A DNA stretch of 64,000 bases from Gammaproteobacteria bacterium. GTDB taxonomy: Bacteria > Pseudomonadota > Gammaproteobacteria > Steroidobacterales > Steroidobacteraceae. This document shows, piece after piece, positions 9,250 to 16,237 of this stretch (within the stretch, counting starts at the first letter, position 1; the number at the start of each line of letters is the position of its first letter). The translations under genes and the position numbers were made by a program. The stretch lies in the NCBI GenBank assembly GCA_003164785.1, contig PLUE01000050.1, positions 124,001 through 188,000 on the forward strand, read 5' to 3'. The notes under the pieces are model-generated. The model ran no database searches, was not told the origin of the DNA, and saw only the letters and a program-made list of their open reading frames with translations.

Positions 9250-9291
9250 CGCCCGGCCCCATCGCCGGCGGGGGACGCCGACGTGCGGCGC

Positions 9292-9654
<363 letters not shown>

Positions 9655-9702
9655 TTAGGTCAATCCTATTACTATTCTACGCAACCGGCAGCATCATGTG
9701 CG

Positions 9703-9734
9703 TTACTGCGATGGTCAACATCGCTAAAATAGCG
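9703..9734 (+). promoter_or_regulatory. Candidate promoter with overlapping inverted repeats upstream of the ferredoxin reductase gene
   Basis: TTACTG (9703-9708) and TAAAAT (9725-9730) separated by 16 bp resemble a sigma-70 promoter. The spacer carries a perfect inverted repeat GCGATG-N5-CATCGC (9708-9724). It overlaps a second one, CGCTA-AAA-TAGCG (9722-9734), that covers the -10 box. Operators placed like this would act as repressor sites. The regulator is unknown. Confidence 0.45.
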
Positions 9735-9757
9735 CATTGCCCATCTCAAGGAAGCCC

Positions 9758-10972
9758 ATGATTTCGACGATCCTCATCATCGGCGGCGGCCAGGCCGGCG
9801 CGCAGGCCATCGACACCCTGCGACGCGAGGGCTTTAAAGGCCGCCTCATTTTGGTGAGCGACGAACCCCAACTGCCCTACCAACGTCCACCGCTGTCCAA
9901 GAAGTTCCTTTCCGGGGAGTTGGCCGCCGAGCGACTGCTGTTCCGGCACCAGTCCTTCTATGACGACCATGGGATCGAACTCAAACTCGGCGTGCGCGCG
10001 ACCCAATTGGATGCGGCCGTCCGCAAGGTCGTGTTGTCCAACGGCGAGGAAGTCGTCTACGACCGCCTGCTCCTGTGCCTCGGCGCCATGTCGCGGCAGC
10101 TAACCTGTCCCGGCGCCGATCTGCCCGGCGTCCACTACTTGCGCACCATCGCGGACGTTCCCCAGATTCAATCGGCACTGAAGCCCGGCACGCGCGCCGT
10201 CATCATCGGCGGCGGCTACATCGGCCTCGAAACCGCCGCCACCGCCCGCAAGATGGGCTGCCTCGTCACCGTGCTCGAAATGGCCGACCGCGTCATGAAT
10301 CGCGTGGTCGCCTCGAACGTGTCCGAGTACTTCGCTCACGAACACCGCACCCAGGGCGTCAACATCATCTGCAACACCCGGGTCGTGCATTTGGACGGCA
10401 CCACGAAAGTCGAGCGCGTGGTGTGCGCCGACGGGACCTCGTATGAGGCCGACCTGCTCGTCGTCGGCGTCGGCGCCGTGGCCAATATGCAGCTCGCCAG
10501 CGACGCCGGACTCAAATGCGAGAACGGCATCGTCGTCGATGAATACTGCCAGACCAGCGACCCCGCCATTTATGCGGCCGGCGACTGCACTTATCACCCC
10601 TCGCTGCGCTTCGACATGCGCGTACGGCTCGAGTCCGTCGACAACGCCTTCGAGCAAGCCAAGACCGCCGCGCTCAACATACTGGAACGCCCGACCATTC
10701 ATGACCGCGTGCCCTGGTTCTGGTCCGACCAGTTCGACAACAAATTGCTCATCGTCGGGCTGTCCCAGGGACACGACCTCCAGGTCACGCGCGGCGACCC
10801 GGCCACGCGCAGCTTCACCGTCTGCTACCTGAAAGGCGGCGAATTGATGGCCGTCGAGGCCATCAACCATTCGAAGGACTACATGGCCGCCCGCAAGCTG
10901 ATCGCGGATCGCGCGCGGCCGAACATCGATAAATTGGCCGACCCACAGGTTGCCCTCAAAGAAGCCTTCTGA
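9758..10972 (+). CDS. FAD-dependent ferredoxin reductase (AlkT/CamA/ThcD type)
   Basis: The 404-residue flavoprotein moves electrons from NAD(P)H to a [2Fe-2S] ferredoxin. It has an N-terminal FAD-binding dinucleotide fold (IIGGGQAGAQAI), the PYQRPPLSKKFLSGE signature of the rubredoxin/putidaredoxin reductase class, and a second NAD-binding fold (AVIIGGGYIGLETAA). The FAD motif IYAAGDCTYHP and a C-terminal reductase domain follow. The ATG at 9758 has AAGGA at good spacing. The ferredoxin gene starts inside its stop codon (TGATG), so the two are translationally coupled. Its oxygenase partner is not adjacent; cytochrome P450s or the Rieske oxygenases at 35.8-39.1 kb are candidates. Confidence 0.9.
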   Translation: MISTILIIGGGQAGAQAIDTLRREGFKGRLILVSDEPQLPYQRPPLSKKFLSGELAAERLLFRHQSFYDDHGIELKLGVRATQLDAAVRKVVLSNGEEVVYDRLLLCLGAMSRQLTCPGADLPGVHYLRTIADVPQIQSALKPGTRAVIIGGGYIGLETAATARKMGCLVTVLEMADRVMNRVVASNVSEYFAHEHRTQGVNIICNTRVVHLDGTTKVERVVCADGTSYEADLLVVGVGAVANMQLASDAGLKCENGIVVDEYCQTSDPAIYAAGDCTYHPSLRFDMRVRLESVDNAFEQAKTAALNILERPTIHDRVPWFWSDQFDNKLLIVGLSQGHDLQVTRGDPATRSFTVCYLKGGELMAVEAINHSKDYMAARKLIADRARPNIDKLADPQVALKEAF

Positions 10973-11298
10973 TGGCGCAGGTCACCGTGGTGTTCGTGCA
11001 GCCCGACGGCTCGCGGCGCGAAATCGTCGCGCCCGTCGGCATCACCCTGATGGAAGCCGCGCGCCAAAACAACGTCTCCGGCATCGTCGCCCAATGCGGT
11101 GGCGCCTGCGCCTGCGCGACCTGCCATGTCTACGTGAAGGAATCCTGGCTGCCCAAACTCCAACCACCCGAGGACATGGAAGAAGGCATGCTCGAAACCG
11201 CCTGGGAGCCGCGCGCCAACAGCCGGCTCAGCTGTCAGGTGCAAATAACCGCGGCGCTCGACGGACTCGAGGTCACCGTGCCGGAACACCAAGCCTAG
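10972..11298 (+). CDS. [2Fe-2S] ferredoxin, adrenodoxin/putidaredoxin type
   Basis: The 108-residue electron carrier has cluster ligands C42, C48, C51 and C88 in the adrenodoxin pattern C-x5-C-x2-C...C (QCGGACACATCHVYV and RLSCQV). An extra cysteine, C46, sits within the cluster loop. The acidic helix PPEDMEEGMLE is the usual partner-binding surface in this class. It is translationally coupled to the upstream reductase gene and forms a complete two-component electron-transfer chain lacking only its terminal oxygenase. Confidence 0.92.
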   Translation: MAQVTVVFVQPDGSRREIVAPVGITLMEAARQNNVSGIVAQCGGACACATCHVYVKESWLPKLQPPEDMEEGMLETAWEPRANSRLSCQVQITAALDGLEVTVPEHQA

Positions 11299-11576
11299 GA
11301 ACGGACGGGCTTGCCCGGGTTGCCGTCGACCAGCGCCTCGTTCACGATATCCGCAGGGAACCCCATTCGTTCAAGAACCCGGATGGCGTTCCTCTCGGTG
11401 CTCATGCCGGATCGCAGCTCGAAGTCGAAGAACCCCGTGACGGTCGGATTTTCCTGAAAGTGAAACAGCTCGAATCTGTCCGCCAGGAGCTCCTGAAGCT
11501 CGATAGGGGGACGCGGAATCAGGACGATCGAAGTTTCAGCGGAAACTCGGAAATCCTTCGTGGGAGGATGCGTCAA
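11295..11576 (-). pseudogene. C-terminal remnant of a MutS-family (domain V) ATPase gene
   Basis: The 93-residue reading frame matches, from memory of the family, the end of MutS-like ATPases: IELQELLADRFELFHFQENP, then FFDFELRSGMSTERNAIRVL and MGFPADIVNEAL. This is the post-Walker-B region (…ATHDIEL.ELL…YHF…TRNAI.IL…GYP.EI). The Walker A, Walker B and ABC signature regions and the whole N-terminus are absent. The same frame continues open upstream to a stop near 11676 but without homologous sequence. I read it as a fragment left by deletion. It overlaps the end of the ferredoxin gene by 4 bases. Confidence 0.65.
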
Positions 11577-11818
11577 CGGATGGTTGCGCCAGATCCGCCA
11601 CCGACTCAGATCGACCCGGTGCTGCCAGTGGCGAGTGGCCGGTCTGGAGAAAGCTAATCGCGGGACTATCTGCCGTCAGATTCGGGTCGCCATCCTTCCA
11701 CTATTCGTTCCACCAAGAATGTGTCGTTCCAAACTCCCCGAATTGATAGCTTTCGTTGGTCAGCAGAGAGTTGCCCTACCCGAACGGATTTGCTCCCGTG
11801 CGGACGAAGCGATGCACG

Positions 11819-12481
11819 CTACGCTTGCGTATACGCCCGAATATAGCCAGCTATCTCTTTCGGCGACTTTGCAACTGCGAAACGCGTCTCGTCGGCCTCA
11901 ATGCCCCAGCCATACGAGACACCCAGAAATGGGACATGAGCCATCTGCGCGGCCGCAAAGTCCCGTGGTTGATCGCCGATGTAGAGCGTTGTTTCAGGTT
12001 TCGCCCCATAATTGTGCGCGCATTCGCTGAGAGCCGCTGCTTTTGTGAGGCGCCGCGAGTCGTCGTCGGTAAATATGCAGCGCGCATCGAAGAATCTCAT
12101 TGCATCACCGAGCGCCGATGAGATGATCGCGCGTGTATTGGAAGTGGCGATGCCGAGTCCTACTCCTGTCGCGGCCACTTCTGCGAGCATGTCGAGTACG
12201 CCAGGGAACGGCCGGACGGGATATTTCTGTGCAAACTCCCGCCGGTAGTGTTCATTCGCGAGTTCCGCCAGCTGTCCTGGAAATCCGACGGCACGGAAGA
12301 ACTCCACCATTGGGCTAACGACGGCACCGTGAGCGACGAGACTCTGAAACTCCTCAATGGTTGGGAGCTTAATACTTAGACCGAACCTACGCGCCTCGTC
12401 GCGGCAAATCTGCAAATGTGCATCAAGGGAATCGAGCAGCACACCATCTACGTCAAATATAGCAATGCTAATGTCCGTCAT
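11819..12481 (-). CDS. HAD-superfamily hydrolase (phosphoglycolate phosphatase-like)
   Basis: The 220-residue phosphatase has HAD motif I FDVDGVLLDS (nucleophile D10, acid/base D12), a C1-type alpha-helical cap, motif II threonine/serine in GIATSNTR, a lysine for motif III (LTKAAAL) and motif IV YIGDQPRDFAAA. The cap type and length resemble phosphoglycolate phosphatase or beta-phosphoglucomutase relatives. The substrate cannot be stated. Its start overlaps the stop of the upstream membrane protein gene by 14 bases, so it belongs to a three-gene operon (13416 to 11819). G+C looks lower here than in surrounding genes. Confidence 0.88.
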   Translation of the reverse strand: MTDISIAIFDVDGVLLDSLDAHLQICRDEARRFGLSIKLPTIEEFQSLVAHGAVVSPMVEFFRAVGFPGQLAELANEHYRREFAQKYPVRPFPGVLDMLAEVAATGVGLGIATSNTRAIISSALGDAMRFFDARCIFTDDDSRRLTKAAALSECAHNYGAKPETTLYIGDQPRDFAAAQMAHVPFLGVSYGWGIEADETRFAVAKSPKEIAGYIRAYTQA

Positions 12482-13169
12482 TCATGTTCGCCGGTGATAC
12501 GGGTGGGGCTGCGTTGCCTGATGCCGGTTTAGACACGCCGGCGCCTTGCAGGGAGCTTGCGTTTGCGATTCGATCGGTCATGGCCATCAGCGAGGCGTTT
12601 AGTCGCGCAACCTGATCAGAAAGAATTTTAACGTTTTCCGCGACAGGAGGTTCCCTCAATTGAAAGGCATCCGGCGTCCATATCGAGACAAACGCACCGC
12701 AAAGAAACGCAACACAGAAAATGAGTTCAATCAAGCGCAAATGGATGCGGTGCGTGCCACGGAAATACTGCACTACGGTATTATCCTTGGCGGTGGTCCT
12801 GACGCCCTTTTCATCGACGATCAGGATGCCGCCTGGCATGGGATGCGCCGCGTCGCTTGCCGGCGCCTGGGTGATGTTGGGGAAATCCGTCCACTCGAAG
12901 GCCTTTAGCACACGTTCTCCTCGTCGCACTAGTTTGTCGTTGCGTCCGTCGATCAAAAAGAAAGACCAAGTGACCAGTGCGCCGACAAATCCGATTGTCG
13001 CTGCCAGATGCGGGTGCTTATCGATCGCAGCACCGAATCCGGCAGCTAGCAGAGAGGCCGCTGCTAACGAGTAGTTGAACATGCTGGTGCGCTGTTCGGC
13101 GTGGTAGTTAAACCAGTTCCACCCGTATTCCCGCAGGTGCTCCAGATTCTTGTCAGCCGGCTTGTTCAT
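12468..13169 (-). CDS. Membrane protein of unknown function, 3 TM helices
   Basis: The protein of about 233 residues starts [20 protein letters not shown]. It has paired N-terminal helices (SLAAASLLAAGFGAAI and LAATIGFVGALVTWSFFLI), a cytosolic stretch with RNDKLVRRGERVLKAFE, a third helix (LIELIFCVAFLCGAFVSIW), and a C-terminal coiled-coil-like tail (NVKILSDQVARLNASLMAM) ending in a proline/alanine-rich segment. I do not recognise a named domain. The ATG at 13169 has GGATC upstream and is preferred over a codon at 13247. The gene overlaps its neighbours on both sides (17 and 14 bases), implying coordinated translation with the HAD phosphatase. Confidence 0.75.
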   Translation of the reverse strand: MNKPADKNLEHLREYGWNWFNYHAEQRTSMFNYSLAAASLLAAGFGAAIDKHPHLAATIGFVGALVTWSFFLIDGRNDKLVRRGERVLKAFEWTDFPNITQAPASDAAHPMPGGILIVDEKGVRTTAKDNTVVQYFRGTHRIHLRLIELIFCVAFLCGAFVSIWTPDAFQLREPPVAENVKILSDQVARLNASLMAMTDRIANASSLQGAGVSKPASGNAAPPVSPANMNDGH

Positions 13170-13416
13170 GGTGGATCCATTGCATGTAGATTGTTCGCAC
13201 ATACGACCGCACTCCTTCTGAACGGATGCTCTCGAAAACGACCGCAACCGGACGGATGCTACACCACGCCATGAATGTCCGCTTCACGGCGGTCAGATCA
13301 CTAATGCCCCACACTGCCGTCCAGACTGCGTACGCCGCCCAACCCCGCCAATTCAGGGCGGGCCTCTGTCCGAATAAGGTTTTCGCTCCAAACCAATACC
13401 GATGCCTATCGTCCAT
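13153..13416 (-). CDS. Small membrane-associated hypothetical protein
   Basis: The 87-residue product opens [20 protein letters not shown], followed by [17 protein letters not shown], a tryptophan-rich hydrophobic helix. The RYWFGAK...W-G-W pattern recalls a family of tiny bacterial inner-membrane proteins starting with a YWFP-K-YGWGWG motif, from which this is divergent. The C-terminal half is not recognisable and may have diverged or been frameshifted. Its end overlaps the start of the next gene by 17 bases, which favours a real translated unit. Function unknown. Confidence 0.5.
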   Translation of the reverse strand: MDDRHRYWFGAKTLFGQRPALNWRGWAAYAVWTAVWGISDLTAVKRTFMAWCSIRPVAVVFESIRSEGVRSYVRTIYMQWIHHEQAG

Positions 13417-13424
13417 CGTGTTCC

Positions 13425-13802
13425 GTGTGGCGAGCTAACTTGCCTTTGCAGTGCGGGACCGGCAACCAGCGCAGATACGGTCGGGACATTCTCCGGCACG
13501 TTGCGATTATCAAGGTTGCGCAGCGCCTGGGCTTGCCATTGGCGATGATTAAACAGGCCATTGATTCCCTGCCGGGAGGCCGCACGCCCACCGCCAACAA
13601 TTGGAAGCGACTATCGGTGGAGTGGCGAAGGGAATTGGACCGACGAATCGCCTTGTTACAGAGACTTCGCGGTCAGCTTGATAGCTGCATCGGTTGCGGG
13701 TGCTTGTCGCTGAAAGTGTGCCACCTGCGAAATCCGGACGATGTTGTGTCGGATCAGGGATCCGGGCCGCGACTGATGGAGGAAGATCTCATGGAGAGTT
13801 GA
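13425..13802 (+). pseudogene. soxR: SoxR redox regulator lacking its DNA-binding domain
   Basis: From about residue 11 the 125-residue frame matches Sox[21 protein letters not shown], the long dimerisation helix ([20 protein letters not shown]), and the [2Fe-2S] motif C88-x2-C91-x-C93-x5-C99 ([12 protein letters not shown]), then [11 protein letters not shown]. The N-terminal winged helix-turn-helix (about 40 residues) is absent. The first dozen residues are unrelated sequence, so a deletion or rearrangement near 13455 removed the promoter and 5' end. Without the helix-turn-helix it cannot bind a sox operator. It is most likely a pseudogene. Confidence 0.75.
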
Positions 13803-14099
13803 AGGCCGCCGTGTGACGGCCCACCGCGGCGAGGTATGTATGACCGCTGCGGGCAATCCAATCAGTGGGTGGCACGCTCACCCCCTCCGATGGCGTTTCG
13901 AATGGCAATGGCCGCCTCTGCTCCAATAGTTTTCGATCCGTTCGCCGTAGGCGACAAAGGTGCCGCACCCCGATACGGCGATCAGGGTTCGTCATTCCGG
14001 GATCAAGGCATCGATAACATTCCGTGTTGCTCGGCATCAGAATAGATCGTTTTTCGCTATATTGGGCATTCGATATGTTGAGCACATCGACCAAATAGG
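13803..14099 (+). other. Intergenic stretch without recognisable genes
   Basis: The roughly 300 bases between the truncated soxR and the VOC gene contain short frames on both strands, but none has a recognisable domain, a good ribosome-binding site or a codon pattern like neighbouring genes. The last 60 bases are AT-richer and probably carry the promoter of the gene at 14100. It looks like residual sequence of the decayed accessory segment. Confidence 0.4.
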
Positions 14100-14531
14100 A
14101 TGACGCCCATGACCGCACTTTGCCCCTTCCACCTCGCCTTTCCCGTCGATGACCTGACGGCCGCCCGGGTCTTCTACGGCGATCTTCTCGGCTGCTCCGA
14201 GGGACGCAGTTCGCCCGACTGGGTCGACTTTGACTTCTACGGCCATCAGATCGTCGCCCACCTCGCCCCGCACGAGACTGAAGCGGTCTCGGCGAACGCC
14301 GTGGATGGCCATGATGTACCCGTCCGGCACTTCGGTGTCATCTTGTCGATGGAAGCATGGCAGGTCGCGGCCGACAAGCTGACGGCGGCGGGCATCGACT
14401 TTGTCATCAAACCCTACGTTCGCTTCAAAGGCGAGCCGGGTGAGCAGGCCACGATGTTCTTCAAGGATCCGAGCGGCAACGCGATCGAGATGAAGGCCTT
14501 CGCCGACATCGGCAAGCTGTTCGCAAAGTAG
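14100..14531 (+). CDS. VOC family (glyoxalase-like) protein
   Basis: The 143-residue VOC protein contains [20 protein letters not shown] at the N-terminus, the [16 protein letters not shown] strand pair, the second repeat [20 protein letters not shown] and a C-terminal [17 protein letters not shown]. Histidine and glutamate ligand positions (H in PFHLAF and HFGVIL, E in AIEMKAF) are present, so a metal site is plausible. Whole proteins of this type are annotated only as glyoxalase-like. The ATG at 14100 is used; a second in-frame ATG lies at 14109. Confidence 0.82.
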   Translation: MTPMTALCPFHLAFPVDDLTAARVFYGDLLGCSEGRSSPDWVDFDFYGHQIVAHLAPHETEAVSANAVDGHDVPVRHFGVILSMEAWQVAADKLTAAGIDFVIKPYVRFKGEPGEQATMFFKDPSGNAIEMKAFADIGKLFAK

Positions 14532-14602
14532 CAGCGGCTGCGTCGATTCCAATGCAGGTAGTCACGTCCGACGCCGTTCTTTCCTGCCTCTATAAACCCA
14601 GT

Positions 14603-16006
14603 CTATTTGCTGTTCGCGTAGGCTTGGATCAGCTCGAAGAGATAATCGCGTTCCTCGTAGAGGCCCTCGACCGACTTGCGTTCATTGAGCCCGTGAACGC
14701 CGTTGCCGTCGGGGTCGGAGAACCGCCCCGGAACGCCATAGGTGGGAATTCCTGCCGCGTTGAGGAAGCGGCCATCGGTGGCGCCCGTCGACATCGCCGG
14801 CAGCATCGGTACGCCCGGAAAATGCTTTTGGGCAACGGTCTTGGCGGTGCCGTAGACCAGCGGGGTCAGCGGCGGCGGGGCTGGAGTCGGGCTGATTTCG
14901 CCGGTTGGCGCGATGGTCAGCGACGGGTCGGCAGCGGCCTTGATCAACTGGGCGAGGACGTTGTCGATCGTGTCGCCGGGAAACATGCGGCAATTGATAT
15001 TCGCTTCCGCACGCTGCGCCAGCGCATTGTTGGCATGGCCACCACTCAGCCTCGTCGCAACGCAGGTGGTGCGCAGCATCGAGTGATAGGTCGGATCCTT
15101 CGACACAATGGCGCTGGCGTCGAGATCGTTCGGATTGGCGATCAGCCGGATCATCGCGGCACCCGCTTCGCCCCCGGACAATTTTGCCGTCTCGGTGAAG
15201 TAAGCACGCGTGGTGTCGGTGAACTGCACGGGAAACTCATATTGACCGATGCGAATGAGCGCCGCGGCCAGGCTGTAAATGGCGTTGTCGGGGCGCGGGC
15301 GACTGCTGTGGCCACCGGGGTTGCTCGCCTCCATGCGGAAATCCTGGTAGACCTTCTCTCCCGCTTGAATACCGAGCGACAGCTTCTTGCCGCTGGCATC
15401 GCGCATGCCGACGCTTCCTTCGTTCAGTGCGAATTGAGCATCGATCCAATCCTTGTGCTCCGTCACCAGCCAGTTGGCGCCGTTGAACGCCCCGCCGGTC
15501 TCCTCGCCACACGTCAACGCCAGTTTCAATGGCCGCCGCAGCTTGGTCCCCGCCTGTTTCAAACGAACCAGCGTATCCGTAAAGATCGCGGCCTGAGCCT
15601 TGTCGTCGGACGAGCCACGGCCATAGAAATAGCCATTCTCTTCGACCAGCACGAACGGATCGCGAGTCCAGTCCTCGCGCTTCGCCTCCACGACATCGAT
15701 GTGGGCGAGCAACAGGATCGCTTTGGCCTTGGGGTCCGTACCACTCAATGTCGCGACCAACCCGCCTTCTTTGGGGTGGTCGGATACGCCGAACAGTCGG
15801 ATATCCCCCTCTTTGTATCCGGCGGCCTGCAGTCGCGCCGCCATGCGCTCTGCCGCCAGTGTGCAACTTCCGGCCGACAGCGTCGTATCGGTCTCGACGA
15901 GTTCCTTGTACAACTCCCGGAACTTCACCTGATCCGGACGGATTTCGGCGGTCACGGGTCCGGCGAGGCTCGCGACAAGCACGGTCGCGGTCAGCAATAG
16001 GCGCAC
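14603..16006 (-). CDS. Exported M20-family metallopeptidase
   Basis: The 467-residue zinc hydrolase is of the ArgE/DapE/carboxypeptidase G2 clan. A Sec signal peptide (MRLLLTATVLVASLAGPVTA) places it in the periplasm. Zinc ligands and catalytic residues are visible in LLAHIDVVEAKREDW, RGSSDDKAQAAIF, CGEETGG (catalytic and bridging Glu) and the C-terminal HGLNERKSVEG. The lid/dimerisation domain includes GGHSSRPRPDNAIYSLA. It probably cleaves peptides or N-acyl amino acids. The start is GTG at 16006 with AGGGAG seven bases upstream. A small overlapping frame separates it from the pyruvate carboxylase gene. Confidence 0.9.
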   Translation of the reverse strand: MRLLLTATVLVASLAGPVTAEIRPDQVKFRELYKELVETDTTLSAGSCTLAAERMAARLQAAGYKEGDIRLFGVSDHPKEGGLVATLSGTDPKAKAILLLAHIDVVEAKREDWTRDPFVLVEENGYFYGRGSSDDKAQAAIFTDTLVRLKQAGTKLRRPLKLALTCGEETGGAFNGANWLVTEHKDWIDAQFALNEGSVGMRDASGKKLSLGIQAGEKVYQDFRMEASNPGGHSSRPRPDNAIYSLAAALIRIGQYEFPVQFTDTTRAYFTETAKLSGGEAGAAMIRLIANPNDLDASAIVSKDPTYHSMLRTTCVATRLSGGHANNALAQRAEANINCRMFPGDTIDNVLAQLIKAAADPSLTIAPTGEISPTPAPPPLTPLVYGTAKTVAQKHFPGVPMLPAMSTGATDGRFLNAAGIPTYGVPGRFSDPDGNGVHGLNERKSVEGLYEERDYLFELIQAYANSK

Positions 16007-16237
16007 TCATGATCTCCCTGGCAGACACGACAGACTACGTCCACTCACGGGGACAGGCAAGATCGTTTCAGAGAGCACGGAGTGCAGGTCAGCGCTGCGG
16101 CGCCGGGCACGCAAGGACTTCGCCGACGTCGACATCGCGACAGCCGGGGTCGTCATCAGCAAAGAATTGATGCGGTGAATATCTCCGCTGTCGAACTGCG
16201 GTCCAAGGAGTTCGTGGTCATCGCGGTCCGCGCTCAT
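16007..16237 (-). CDS. Small hypothetical ORF coupled to pyruvate carboxylase
   Basis: A 76-codon frame starts at an ATG overlapping the pyruvate carboxylase stop (ATGA) and ends immediately before the GTG start of the M20 peptidase gene. The product starts MSADRDDHELLGPQF and has no recognisable domain or membrane segment. The position is suggestive of translational coupling, but such overlaps arise easily by chance in GC-rich DNA, so it may not be a gene. Confidence 0.25.
   Translation of the reverse strand: MSADRDDHELLGPQFDSGDIHRINSLLMTTPAVAMSTSAKSLRARRRSADLHSVLSETILPVPVSGRSLSCLPGRS

Noticed and set aside
13836-14045. Short plus-strand and minus-strand ORFs between truncated soxR and the VOC gene
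   Set aside because: No domain, no ribosome-binding site and no plausible composition. They are listed only as an empty intergenic stretch.
14552-16000. 482-codon plus-strand frame opposite the M20 peptidase gene
   Set aside because: Antisense shadow. The peptidase has a signal peptide and all zinc-site motifs.
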